Below are positions 38,085-49,805 of a stretch of 52,218 nucleotides of DNA, one piece after another. Both the position numbers and the translations under genes were made by a program. Position 1 is the stretch's first letter, and each line of letters opens with the position of its first letter. The notes beneath the pieces are model-generated. The model had not been told where the DNA came from. It saw nothing but the letters and a program-made list of their open reading frames with translations, and did no database searches. This DNA comes from Bacillus piscicola (GTDB lineage Bacteria > Bacillota > Bacilli > Bacillales > Marinococcaceae): positions 1-52,218 of the forward strand of contig NZ_JAJJJF010000014.1 of the NCBI RefSeq assembly GCF_022458745.1, given 5' to 3'.

Positions 38085-38114
38085 ATTATAGCACAAGGCT
38101 TGTCATTTAGTCAA
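38085..38114 (-). promoter_or_regulatory. veg proximal promoter
   Basis: Minus strand TTGACT (38109-38114), 18 bases, TATAAT (38085-38090), 30 bases before veg. Confidence 0.8.
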
Positions 38115-38126
38115 ATAAAATTTCTA

Positions 38127-38156
38127 ATTATACCAGTGAATTGATTTTGTTGTCAA
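38127..38156 (-). promoter_or_regulatory. veg distal promoter
   Basis: Minus strand TTGACA (38151-38156), 18 bases, TATAAT (38127-38132). It is 42 bases upstream of the proximal one. Confidence 0.8.
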
Positions 38157-38241
38157 TAACTCAAGTGAATTTTCTGAAAAATATTTTTAATTCCGTTTAC
38201 ATCTTGGGTTTAGTGTGTGCAATTATTTATGCCTTATTCGG

Positions 38242-38291
38242 GAAAAATAAAAAATTCCTCATAGACCCACTTGTTGTGGATCGTATGAGGT
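38242..38291 (-). terminator. yabG terminator
   Basis: Minus strand CCTCATACGATCCAC, loop AACAA, GTGGGTCTATGAGG, then a T-rich run (AATTTTTTATTTTT). It starts right at the yabG stop. Confidence 0.88.
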
Positions 38292-38292
38292 A

Positions 38293-39156
38293 TTAGGAAT
38301 GTTCTTTTCTCCATGGGAGTCCCTTACGAAGAACGCCTTTTGTTTCGACTCCCCCGAGTCCTTCCCTGCCGGTGAGAGTATGACGGATCAGCTCTAAAAC
38401 ACCCACTCTTTCCATGAAAGGAGTTAAACTGATTTTCGCTGCAATGTACACGGGATCAAGAGCATGGATATTGACACGTTCCGGGGAGCTAGCAAAGTTG
38501 GCTCCTGCTTTTAGAAGCCACTCAAAGTTAGATTGACAGGCACCGGCGAATATAATAAGTTGATCCAGCTGCGGTACCACTTTTCTGGCTTCCCTCACTG
38601 TCTCTCCGAACAATTTGGAATTCCGATAGGCCTTGATGTCATTTGTTTCTCCGCTTGCAGAAAGGTAAGCATCGTGCCCTGTAACGACGAGTATATCCGG
38701 TCGAACCATTTCAAGGAGGGAGCGCACTTGCGCCGGCATTTCTCTTTCAGAGAGGTGGACTCCGTACACAGGGATTCCCAGCCTTTCATATAAAGCGGTG
38801 CACTTCGCCAAATAATTAGGATCACCGTCAATATGCAGCACACGGCCTCTCATCTCAAAATAAGAAGTATTTTCTTTATAATCACCCGAAGCCTCATGGT
38901 CATTCCGTTCTTTCATTATGCGGGCTTCTTTGCGAAACAGCCGGTAATAATGCTCTTCGTTTTCTCGCGCTGTTTTCTCGTATTCTTTCCGGTCCACCTT
39001 TTCTATCTTTTTCAGGTCTGGCAAAGGGGCGTCCGCAGCAAGACGCAATTCCTCTCCAATAAGTTCTACCATACCGTCATGAATCGCCACTACTCGGAAG
39101 ATAATATCACAGTCATAAGAATAACGTGCAACAAGATCTCCTATTTTAATATTCAC
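38293..39156 (-). CDS. yabG: sporulation protease YabG
   Basis: Cysteine-type protease that processes spore coat proteins late in sporulation. The family's IKIGDLVARYSYDCDIIFRV opening, VLHIDGDPNYLAKCTALY and DILVVTGHDAY (about 155-165, His/Asp), and FAGACQSNFEWLLKAGANFA are present. The Cys of GACQSNFE is the likely catalytic residue. Start GTG at 39156 after GGGGGAG; 287 aa is near family length. A SigK-like promoter is possible upstream. Confidence 0.93.
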   Translation of the reverse strand: MNIKIGDLVARYSYDCDIIFRVVAIHDGMVELIGEELRLAADAPLPDLKKIEKVDRKEYEKTARENEEHYYRLFRKEARIMKERNDHEASGDYKENTSYFEMRGRVLHIDGDPNYLAKCTALYERLGIPVYGVHLSEREMPAQVRSLLEMVRPDILVVTGHDAYLSASGETNDIKAYRNSKLFGETVREARKVVPQLDQLIIFAGACQSNFEWLLKAGANFASSPERVNIHALDPVYIAAKISLTPFMERVGVLELIRHTLTGREGLGGVETKGVLRKGLPWRKEHS

Positions 39157-39178
39157 GGGCTTCTCCCCCTTCTCTCGA

Positions 39179-39207
39179 CAGCCTATGCAAAAGCCTAAGA
39201 GAGGTGC
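39179..39207 (-). promoter_or_regulatory. weak candidate SigK promoter of yabG
   Basis: Minus strand GCACC (39203-39207), 15 bases, CATAGGCTG (39179-39187). SigK prefers -35 AC and -10 CATANNNTA; the last base differs. yabG is SigK-dependent in B. subtilis. Confidence 0.35.
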
Positions 39208-39228
39208 GAAAAGAACAAATACTTTTTG

Positions 39229-40672
<1,444 letters not shown>

Positions 40673-40734
40673 GTCGGATTCCTGTCCTCCTGATAAGGAG
40701 TGTTTGTTTTTTATTTTCTCCCAACTCCCTGTGT

Positions 40735-41505
40735 TTAATCTGCTAGCCGGAACACTCTTTTTGCATTAGCTGTTGTCTGTTCTGCTAATTGGGAGTAAGG
40801 GATGTCTTTCAGTTCCGCTATTTTTTCAGCAACGAGTTTGACATAAGCAGGTTCATTGCGCTTCCCTCTATACGGATGAGGAGCTAAATACGGGCTGTCT
40901 GTTTCGATAAGCAGACGATCCATTGGAATTTCTTTAGCCGTTTCTTTCGGTAATGTTGCATTTTTAAATGTAACCGGCCCGCCGAATGAAATATAGAAAT
41001 TCATATCCAAGCACTCTTTCGCAATCTCAAGGCTGCCACCGAAACAATGCATAATTCCACCTGTTTCTTCGGCTTGCTCTTCTTTTAATATTTCTACGAT
41101 ATCCTCGTGAGCTTCTCTATCATGAATAATGATAGGCAGATTGACCTTTTTCGCTAAGCGGATCTGCTTGCGGAACACTTCTTTTTGTATTTCTTTCGGT
41201 GACTTATCCCAGTGGTAATCAAGTCCCATTTCGCCGAGTGCGACTACTTTCGGGTGAGCTGCCAATTGTTCCAGCCACTCTAAATGTTCCTCTGTCATAT
41301 CTACTGCATCGACGGGATGCCAGCCAACAGAGGCATAAATAAAATCATACGTATCTGCAAAATCAAGCGCTTTTTCAATCGTAACCGGGTCAAAGCCGAC
41401 AACATTCATCCATGACACGCCAGCCTGCCGTGCCCTTTCAATTGTTTCGGATGCATCCTCTTCAAACTGTTCAGCATTTACATGCACATGGGTATCAAAT
41501 AACAT
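40735..41505 (-). CDS. tatD: TatD-family metal-dependent DNase
   Basis: TIM-barrel hydrolase with two metals; in bacteria linked to DNA/RNA 3' processing. Metal ligands: FDTHVHVNAEQFEE (HxH, about 4-7), LGEMGLDYHW (Glu, about 92), IIHDREAHEDI (His), MHCFGGS (His), LIETDSPYLAPHPYRGK (Asp, about 204). At 256 aa it is normal. No yabE (Rpf-like) gene between it and rnmV; the 62-base gap is too small. Confidence 0.94.
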   Translation of the reverse strand: MLFDTHVHVNAEQFEEDASETIERARQAGVSWMNVVGFDPVTIEKALDFADTYDFIYASVGWHPVDAVDMTEEHLEWLEQLAAHPKVVALGEMGLDYHWDKSPKEIQKEVFRKQIRLAKKVNLPIIIHDREAHEDIVEILKEEQAEETGGIMHCFGGSLEIAKECLDMNFYISFGGPVTFKNATLPKETAKEIPMDRLLIETDSPYLAPHPYRGKRNEPAYVKLVAEKIAELKDIPYSQLAEQTTANAKRVFRLAD

Positions 41506-41529
41506 AGCACTGTCACCCTTTTTATGAAA

Positions 41530-43533
<2,004 letters not shown>

Positions 43534-43561
43534 TTAAAATCCTCCTTTTTCCTTACCATAA

Positions 43562-43888
43562 TAAAAAAACTCCCGTCCTGCTAAGGGACGAGAGTTATAC
43601 TCACGCGGTACCACCCAAATTCCCTCATTTTTTTGCAAAAATGAGGCTCAGACACCTGCTATTCCTCTTGCAGGCACATTCTTTAACGCAGAAAATACGT
43701 CCTTTTCTTACGAATAAGGGCACAGCCAAGCGCCCTCCATTAGCTCGAAAAGAAACTCCTCCCAGGACCATATTCAAAAGTTCAGCAGTACCGGATCTCA
43801 CCTTCCCCGGCTCTCTGAAAAACAGCCTTCCTTTTTACTCATCCCTTCATCGGATTCTTCTATTCAACTGACATGCGGTGTATTCTCA
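43562..43888 (-). ncRNA. T-box riboswitch, methionine specific (metS leader)
   Basis: Transcriptional T-box. The minus strand has GGGTGGTACCGCG (43602-43614), the universal T-box sequence. The terminator AACTCTCGTCCC...GGACGGGAGTTTTTTT (43564-43597) follows. Upstream lies a stem I with AGTA and AGAGAG/GGTGAGA elements, and GAATATGGTCC, in which the specifier is ATG at 43769-43771 (Met). The variable base of TGGT is T, pairing with discriminator A of tRNA-Met. Uncharged tRNA-Met would turn metS on. The 5' limit is estimated from the promoter. Confidence 0.92.
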
Positions 43889-43893
43889 ATAAG

Positions 43894-43922
43894 ACTATAA
43901 CGAAGCGGGTTCCCTCTGTCAA
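43894..43922 (-). promoter_or_regulatory. metS promoter
   Basis: Minus strand TTGACA (43917-43922), 17 bases, TATAGT (43894-43899). It starts the T-box leader RNA. Confidence 0.85.
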
Positions 43923-44020
43923 GATTAGGTAAAAGAGCTGTATCTTCTCCATTTTTTAAAATCTTTTTTGTCTAAATTTCGAAAAGTTGGAATTCCTTGT
44001 AGTATTATTTGGAAAATTTA

Positions 44021-44049
44021 TTGACGGGTTTTGGAAACGCTGATATCAT
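44021..44049 (+). promoter_or_regulatory. abrB SigA promoter
   Basis: Plus strand TTGACG (44021-44026), 17 bases, TATCAT (44044-44049). The long leader (about 150 bases) before abrB contains Spo0A boxes. Confidence 0.8.
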
Positions 44050-44064
44050 TGTTCTATTAAAAAA

Positions 44065-44081
44065 TGTCGAAATATGACGAC
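44065..44081 (+). promoter_or_regulatory. paired Spo0A boxes in the abrB leader
   Basis: TGTCGAA (44065-44071, perfect) and TGACGAC (44075-44081, one to two mismatches), spaced as direct repeats just after the -10 box. This copies the repressing Spo0A sites of the B. subtilis abrB gene, where Spo0A~P blocks transcription. Confidence 0.75.
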
Positions 44082-44204
44082 AACATCCACGAGATTACAT
44101 ACATGGAACACCCTCCACATGGAGTTCCCCGTACCGATTTCACCAAGCACTACTGAAAAGAAACAACAATAGGCTATTTTCATAATGAATGAAGGAGGAA
44201 GAGT

Positions 44205-44498
44205 ATGAAAACTACTGGCATTGTACGTAAGGTAGATGAATTAGGGAGAGTAGTGATTCCTATTGAACTGCGGAGAACATTGGAAATTGCCGTAAAAGAC
44301 CCACTCGAAATCAGTGTAGATGACGAGCGTATCATCCTAACGAAGTATAAACCGAGGAGGGCTTGTCAAATAACAGGCGAATCCTCTGATCAAAATCTAT
44401 CCCTTGCCGATGGGAAAGTCATCCTTTCGCCAGAAGGCGCAAAGATTCTGATGAGGGAGCTGGAAGATCACTTAGAGTATGAGAAGATCAATTCCTAA
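44205..44498 (+). CDS. abrB: transition-state regulator AbrB
   Basis: DNA-binding repressor of stationary-phase genes. The swapped-hairpin N-domain (KTTGIVRKVDELGRVVIPIE, RRTLEIAVKDPLEISV) covers residues 1-50. The C-terminal part (CQITGESSDQNLSLADGKVIL) is for multimerisation. 97 aa, as in B. subtilis. It is the only plus-strand gene in the window. GGAGGAAGAG lies before the ATG. Its leader has a SigA promoter and Spo0A sites. Confidence 0.97.
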   Translation: MKTTGIVRKVDELGRVVIPIELRRTLEIAVKDPLEISVDDERIILTKYKPRRACQITGESSDQNLSLADGKVILSPEGAKILMRELEDHLEYEKINS

Positions 44499-44527
44499 AT
44501 ACATTGTTCCACGTTCATCATAATTTT

Positions 44528-44569
44528 AAAAATCCCCGTATCCGCTTGTGAGTGGCGCGGGGATTTTTC
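44528..44569 (+). terminator. abrB terminator
   Basis: Plus strand AAATCCCCG, GC-containing loop, CGGGGATTTTT. It also could stop rsmI transcripts on the minus strand. Confidence 0.85.
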
Positions 44570-44589
44570 GCCTTTGCCCTCCAAATAAA

Positions 44590-45459
44590 TTACAGATCAT
44601 GATAAGCTGCGTATACTTCTCTTTTTGACACTCCCCGGTCTTTAGCCGCTTCTTTTATCGCTGCTTTAGCAGGCAGTCCATCCTCGACGTAACGAGTGAC
44701 GTGAGCTTTCATCCCGAGACCCTGCCACCATGCTTGCTGTTCGCTTGCTGCTTGTCCGCCTTCAACGATCAAACAGCATTCTCCCTTTATCTCTCTATCT
44801 TGTAAGTAGTCGCTCACTTCTGCGCCCGAACCACGAATAAGTTCTTCAAATTTTTTTGTTAATTCCCTTGCCAACACAACTTGCCTGTTCTCCCATAGTG
44901 CCGCTAAGTGAGCGACCGTTTCTTTCACCCGGTACGGTGATTCATAGAAAATGAAAGATGCTTCTACATGAGCAATTTTTTTTAACTCATCTTCGCGCTC
45001 TTTCCGTTTTCGTGGTAAAAAACCATAAAAATAAAAGGGTCCACCACCCAACCCAGAAGCAGTAAGGGCTGTGACAGCCGCGTTGGCACCAGGAAGTGCG
45101 ATTACGGGAATGCCTTCCTCTATGCAAGACCTGACGATTTCCTTACCAGGATCGGACACGAGAGGCGTGCCGGCATCGCTGACGAGAGCAGCGGTTTGGC
45201 CTGCTTTTAATAGAGAAATAATCCTTTCGCCTTTTTGTTCTTTATTGTGTTCATGATAACTATTGAGCGAAGTTGAGATACCGAAATGCGAACAGAGCTT
45301 TCGTGTCTGTCTCGTATCTTCTGCAAAGATAACAGCTGCTTCCTTAAGAATCCGCACCGCTCGAAACGTCATGTCTTCTAAATTTCCAATCGGCGTTGGT
45401 ACAAGATATAATACCCCGTCTTCCTTCTCGGCAAAACTTTTTTGTATGTTGAGCTCCAT
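44590..45459 (-). CDS. rsmI: 16S rRNA C1402 ribose 2'-O-methyltransferase
   Basis: Methylates ribose of C1402 in 16S rRNA. Tetrapyrrole-methylase fold: LYLVPTPIGNLEDMTFRA (about 17-34), AALVSDAGTPLVSDPG (about 90-105), and IALPGANAAVTAL. At 289 aa it is like B. subtilis YabC. The ATG at 45459 follows AAAGGA. It is five bases after yazA in the trmN6-yazA-rsmI group. Confidence 0.95.
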   Translation of the reverse strand: MELNIQKSFAEKEDGVLYLVPTPIGNLEDMTFRAVRILKEAAVIFAEDTRQTRKLCSHFGISTSLNSYHEHNKEQKGERIISLLKAGQTAALVSDAGTPLVSDPGKEIVRSCIEEGIPVIALPGANAAVTALTASGLGGGPFYFYGFLPRKRKEREDELKKIAHVEASFIFYESPYRVKETVAHLAALWENRQVVLARELTKKFEELIRGSGAEVSDYLQDREIKGECCLIVEGGQAASEQQAWWQGLGMKAHVTRYVEDGLPAKAAIKEAAKDRGVSKREVYAAYHDL

Positions 45460-45464
45460 ATCCG

Positions 45465-45734
45465 TTATCCTTTCCTGTTTTCCAAAACAAAAAACTGTTC
45501 CTTCTTGTATCTGGGCATTTTCTTTATCCTATATTCAGCGCGCATCGCTTCTGTCTTCGTAGGGAATTCCTTCGTAAACACTAATTGGAAAGGACCGCGC
45601 CCTCGTGTATATTTGGCACCCAGCCCACGTTCATGCTTGTTTATCCTTTGTTCTATGTTTGTCGTATAACCGGTATAGTATGTACCGTCTGCACATCTGA
45701 GCGTATAAACATAGTGTTTTTTAGCATTGTCCAT
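45465..45734 (-). CDS. yazA: GIY-YIG endonuclease domain protein YazA
   Basis: Short UvrC/UPF0213-type protein. The nuclease motif is HYVYTLRCADGTYYTGYT (Tyr and GIY-YIG analog, about 7-24) and the GPFQLVFTKEFPTKTEAMRAEYRIK region. Function unknown; one GIY-YIG domain alone. I use the ATG at 45734, with GGAG 13 bases upstream, giving 89 aa. It overlaps trmN6 by 14 bases. Confidence 0.85.
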   Translation of the reverse strand: MDNAKKHYVYTLRCADGTYYTGYTTNIEQRINKHERGLGAKYTRGRGPFQLVFTKEFPTKTEAMRAEYRIKKMPRYKKEQFFVLENRKG

Positions 45735-46458
45735 AATAGTTTTGAAACTCCTCTGTATACGTGCCGTTGTCTTCATAGACAGTAAGCGGCGCCGTACAAG
45801 TCAGCCCTGGCTTTCCTTCTTTAATCCCTTCCAGTAAAACAATATTCGCGTCTTTGTCTCTCTTTGGATAAATGAGCTTCAGGCGTTTCGGCTCAATACG
45901 GTAGGTTCGGTAAGCTTCCATTAAGTCAGAGAGCCGCTCCGGCCTTAGTACCATCGAAACCTTGCCTTTCTCTTTAACAAGCCGTGATGCTGCTGCGGTC
46001 AATTCTTTTAATGTCCCATTTCTTTCGTGACGTGCATTGGCCAAATACGGATTTACGTTCCACTCCGCTTCTCCCGGAGTTGCAAAGTAAGGGGGATTGC
46101 AGGTGATTAAATCTGCTTGGCCGACCATGTTTGCGAGATTTTTGTCACGAACATCTCCCTCGAAAAATTGAATTTGCTCGTCCAATTTATTGTACGTAGC
46201 ACTTCTTTTTGCCATTTCAACTAACTTTCCTTGTAGTTCAATCCCAGTTATCGGCACCCTGCTTCTTGTTGAAAGTACGAGAGGAATGACACCATTCCCG
46301 CTGCATAAATCAATGATCCTCCCTCTTGTTACCGGTACTTTCGTAAACTTGGCAAGCAAAACTGCATCAATCGAAAAGGCGAACGTTTCGCTACTTTGGA
46401 TAATGTATAAGTCATTCGCAATATAATCAAGCCGTTCTCCTGCTAACAATAAAGACAT
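45721..46458 (-). CDS. trmN6: tRNA(Val) A37 N6-methyltransferase
   Basis: SAM-dependent methyltransferase of the TrmN6/YabB type. SAM site: IIDLCSGNGVIPLVLS (about 48-63). Catalytic motif: LITCNPPYFA (NPPY, about 119-122). Substrate tRNA-Val is from the family in E. coli, so not proven here. 245 aa, ATG at 46458. Confidence 0.9.
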   Translation of the reverse strand: MSLLLAGERLDYIANDLYIIQSSETFAFSIDAVLLAKFTKVPVTRGRIIDLCSGNGVIPLVLSTRSRVPITGIELQGKLVEMAKRSATYNKLDEQIQFFEGDVRDKNLANMVGQADLITCNPPYFATPGEAEWNVNPYLANARHERNGTLKELTAAASRLVKEKGKVSMVLRPERLSDLMEAYRTYRIEPKRLKLIYPKRDKDANIVLLEGIKEGKPGLTCTAPLTVYEDNGTYTEEFQNYYGQC

Positions 46459-46502
46459 GTTTTCACGACCCGTCTGTTTATTTTAGCATGTTTCTAATAC
46501 GA

Positions 46503-46531
46503 CAAAAAATGCTGTCCCGGTGGAGGACAGC
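46503..46531 (-). terminator. yabA terminator
   Basis: Minus strand GCTGTCC, loop TCCACCG, GGACAGC, ATTTTTTG. It ends just after yabA, so the trmN6 group may need its own promoter. Confidence 0.88.
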
Positions 46532-46536
46532 ACAAC

Positions 46537-46887
46537 TTACTTTTGGTGAAGAAAGGAAAGGCAAAACAAGCAGTCACCATCGGTTCGTAGGCTTCCGTAG
46601 TGAAGGTTACATACGTGAAATCCCTCTTGGTACAATCGTGCGAGATTATCATAACCCTCTCCTACATTCGGGGCACTTTCAGATGGCTGCTTTTCAGCGG
46701 AGGACTTTGCCGTCGTTTCTTTTTTTTCATCTAAACACTCTCGCAAATGCTGATTTTCTAAGTATAAAGCCTGGTTCTCTTCAATCAACATAGCCAGCTG
46801 TTCTTTTAAATCTCTCAATTCATTATGAAGGATACCAATCCGTTCTTCCATATGAATGACTTGAGAGAATAGCTCCCTTTTCTTCAC
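46537..46887 (-). CDS. yabA: replication initiation control protein YabA
   Basis: Binds DnaA and DnaN and limits initiation. Residues 1-60 are a coiled coil ([20 protein letters not shown]), with a zinc-binding C-terminus ([20 protein letters not shown], about 93-112, His/Cys). I use GTG at 46887, six bases after GAGGTGG; upstream TTG touches it. 116 aa, near B. subtilis YabA. Confidence 0.95.
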   Translation of the reverse strand: MKKRELFSQVIHMEERIGILHNELRDLKEQLAMLIEENQALYLENQHLRECLDEKKETTAKSSAEKQPSESAPNVGEGYDNLARLYQEGFHVCNLHYGSLRTDGDCLFCLSFLHQK

Positions 46888-46915
46888 GAACACCCACCTC
46901 AATCACCCTTATTGC

Positions 46916-47731
46916 TTAACCTATAATATAGCCTTCTTCCACTAGCTCTTCGAGGCTGTATTCCAGAGTATTTTGCGGTTCTGGAATATTCACTTGGACA
47001 AGACGTTCTAATATATTCAGGCCGACTACTTTCCCTTTTCCTTCTGGAGTCTTAATGATCTCCCCAATGTCAGGCAGTTCTTTTTTTGCCGTCTCATAAT
47101 GGTCATTCTCATACTTAAGACAGCACATCAAGCGGCCACAAAGACCGGATATTTTCGCCGGGTTCAAAGACAAATTTTGATCTTTTGCCATTTTGATAGA
47201 GACCGGCTCAAAATCACCTAAAAAGGAAGAACAGCACAGCACCCGCCCGCATGGACCAATTCCCCCAAGCATTTTGGCTTCATCACGGACACCAATCTGG
47301 CGCAACTCAATCCGTGTACGGAATATGGAAGCTAGATCCTTGACGAGATCACGAAAATCGATCCTGCCATCTGCTGTAAAGTAGAACAGTACTTTATTCC
47401 GATCAAACGTATACTCCACATCGACCAGCTTCATGTCCAGGTTATGTTCCGCAATTTTTGCTGTACACACTTCATACGCTTTATGTGCCAGTTCTTTATT
47501 TTTGGCAATAATGTCCTTGTCCTCCTGGTTAGCAATCCGAATAACCTTTTTTAAAGGAAGAACAACATCATCACCGCTCACTTGTTTATTGGCAAGCACG
47601 ACTTTGCCAAATTCAACTCCGCGAGCAGTCTCTACTACGACCCACTGCTCTTTTTCTATATGAAGGCCACCGGGCGAAAAGTAATATATCTTCCCAGCTT
47701 TCTTAAATCTGACTCCAATTACTTCATACAA
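46916..47731 (-). CDS. ricT: RicT (YaaT), RicAFT complex protein
   Basis: Part of the RicA-RicF-RicT complex with Fe-S clusters that promotes RNase Y mRNA processing and sporulation, competence and biofilm. PSP1-type domain with the cysteine signature GPCGRVLCCSSFLGDF and SGLCGRLMCCLKYEN (about 167-208). I use TTG at 47731 after AGGAGG, giving YEVIGVRFKKAGKIYYF, matching the family. The open frame extends 32 codons into holB with no sense. 271 aa, two bases after holB. Confidence 0.93.
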   Translation of the reverse strand: MYEVIGVRFKKAGKIYYFSPGGLHIEKEQWVVVETARGVEFGKVVLANKQVSGDDVVLPLKKVIRIANQEDKDIIAKNKELAHKAYEVCTAKIAEHNLDMKLVDVEYTFDRNKVLFYFTADGRIDFRDLVKDLASIFRTRIELRQIGVRDEAKMLGGIGPCGRVLCCSSFLGDFEPVSIKMAKDQNLSLNPAKISGLCGRLMCCLKYENDHYETAKKELPDIGEIIKTPEGKGKVVGLNILERLVQVNIPEPQNTLEYSLEELVEEGYIIG

Positions 47732-47733
47732 CG

Positions 47734-48726
47734 TTATGATCCCTCCTGTAAGCGGAGCAGTAAATGCTCCATTAGAAGCTGGGCATTTACATTGGCACGA
47801 AGCCGCCGTTTTGCATGGAGGATCCACTGCACACGTTGGGAAATCACGGTCTCTGACATCTGAAGAGCCCCTTGCTCTAACTTTTTTATTTGGTCGGGAT
47901 AAGCAAGGTCTTCCTGCCCTTGTTTTACCGCCAGAATATCGCGATACCAGAAAAGCAGCAAATCCAAGCCAATGTCCAGCTCTTCTCTATCTTTAAAATG
48001 GGGAAGCCACTTTTCCTGTAAAGTTAAAAGCGTTTGTTGAGGTCGATGATGAACCTCTTCAAGTAATTGTATCACTAGACTTCTTCCATGTACAATCCAC
48101 TCTTTTTTCTCACTTAGTTCTTCACCGCCCCACTGATCAGGAAGTCTGGCCAACAAGGATGAAGCAGCACTGCTGATACCTTGTTCTTCATACATGGCTG
48201 TCCGCTTTTCAAGGGAAGGGGGAGCAAATGTAACTTTTTGGGATCGGGATACAATCGTATCAAGCATGGAGTGAATATTCTCAGTCAGTAAAAGAGCCAG
48301 CGTCGGGCTTTCTGGCTCTTCCAAAAACTTCAACAAACTGTTTGCTGCGCTTGCTGTCATTTTATCTGCTTCGTTGACAACGTACACCTTCAAACCTGGT
48401 TCCATACCACGATAGGTGAATTCTTTTTGTAGGCTTTCTACCTGCGCTTTTTTGATGGTTGTTCCTTCTCGTTCAACAAGCATAACGTCCGGGTGGTTGC
48501 CGTGCTGTATTCGCTTACAGTCCCGACACTTTCCACATGGTCCATTCGTATCTTTGTCCAAGCAAAAAAGGTACTGGATGATCAGGAAAGCTGCCTTTTT
48601 TTTCCCGGATCCACGTCTTCCTTCGAACACATAGGCATGAGCAAGTCTGTTTTTATCGATACTCCGTTTCAAGATTGCCATAACGGTCGGTTGTTCTGTT
48701 TTTATTTCTTCCCAAGTCATACTCAT
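47734..48726 (-). CDS. holB: DNA polymerase III delta-prime subunit
   Basis: Clamp-loader subunit. AAA+ N-domain: FEGRRGSGKKKAAF (about 34-47, P-loop variant), zinc cysteines NGPCGKCRDCKRIQHGNHPD (about 60-79), and VVNEADKMTASAANSLLKFL. 330 aa, near B. subtilis. ATG at 48726, with GAGGG before it. Overlapping of upstream darA: 16-base gap; yaaR, found here in B. subtilis, is missing. Confidence 0.94.
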   Translation of the reverse strand: MSMTWEEIKTEQPTVMAILKRSIDKNRLAHAYVFEGRRGSGKKKAAFLIIQYLFCLDKDTNGPCGKCRDCKRIQHGNHPDVMLVEREGTTIKKAQVESLQKEFTYRGMEPGLKVYVVNEADKMTASAANSLLKFLEEPESPTLALLLTENIHSMLDTIVSRSQKVTFAPPSLEKRTAMYEEQGISSAASSLLARLPDQWGGEELSEKKEWIVHGRSLVIQLLEEVHHRPQQTLLTLQEKWLPHFKDREELDIGLDLLLFWYRDILAVKQGQEDLAYPDQIKKLEQGALQMSETVISQRVQWILHAKRRLRANVNAQLLMEHLLLRLQEGS

Positions 48727-48742
48727 TCATTATCCCTCGATT

Positions 48743-49102
<360 letters not shown>

Positions 49103-49166
49103 TCATGTTTTTTATTATTTTACTAAATATGAAGGTTAAATGAAAATAGTAATCCGAACACACTTT

Positions 49167-49805
49167 TTACTCACCAGATAATATGGAATTCAGATAACGT
49201 TCTGCATCTAATATAACGTTATCTAAAGATTGTTCTCCATTTATTTTATGGATTCTTTCCGGATAGCGTTCTTGTAGATTTTGATATGCTTCATGTACTC
49301 TTTGATGAAAATGAATGGTCTCGTTATCGAGCCGATTAATCTCTCTGTCTTTATTTTTGAAGATGCGTGTGAGTCCTGTCTCAGGTAAAATATCTATATA
49401 TATGGTCCCATCCGGCATATAGGGACCGATCGCAAATTCATTTACTGCAAGTACGTCTTCTATCCCGATGCCACGGGCTGCTCCCTGATAAGCGAGGCTG
49501 CTGTCAATAAAGCGGTCGCACAACACGTGACAACCGTCTTCTAATGCAGGAATCACTTTTTCCACAAGATGCTGCCTTCTCGCAGCTGCATATAAAAGTG
49601 CCTCCGTTCGGCTGTCCATCTCTTTATGACCGGGGTGGAGAATAATCGTACGGATTTGTTCAGAAATATCGATTCCTCCCGGCTCCCGTGTTTTCATCAC
49701 TCTGTATCCTTTTTCCACCATTTTTTCATAAAGATGTTCGATTACTGTCGTTTTGCCAGCTCCTTCGCAACCTTCAAAACTGATAAACATTCCTTTTTTG
49801 CTCAT
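49167..49805 (-). CDS. tmk: thymidylate kinase
   Basis: Phosphorylates dTMP to dTDP. P-loop: [18 protein letters not shown] (about 8-25). DR(Y/F): [18 protein letters not shown] (about 96-113). 212 aa, as in B. subtilis. Overlaps the yaaO-type gene by four bases (ATGA). Confidence 0.96.
   Translation of the reverse strand: MSKKGMFISFEGCEGAGKTTVIEHLYEKMVEKGYRVMKTREPGGIDISEQIRTIILHPGHKEMDSRTEALLYAAARRQHLVEKVIPALEDGCHVLCDRFIDSSLAYQGAARGIGIEDVLAVNEFAIGPYMPDGTIYIDILPETGLTRIFKNKDREINRLDNETIHFHQRVHEAYQNLQERYPERIHKINGEQSLDNVILDAERYLNSILSGE

Noticed and set aside
47732-47827. Cys-rich N-terminal extension of ricT
   Set aside because: It is the holB 3' end read in another frame; the family start and AGGAGG site point to the TTG at 47731.
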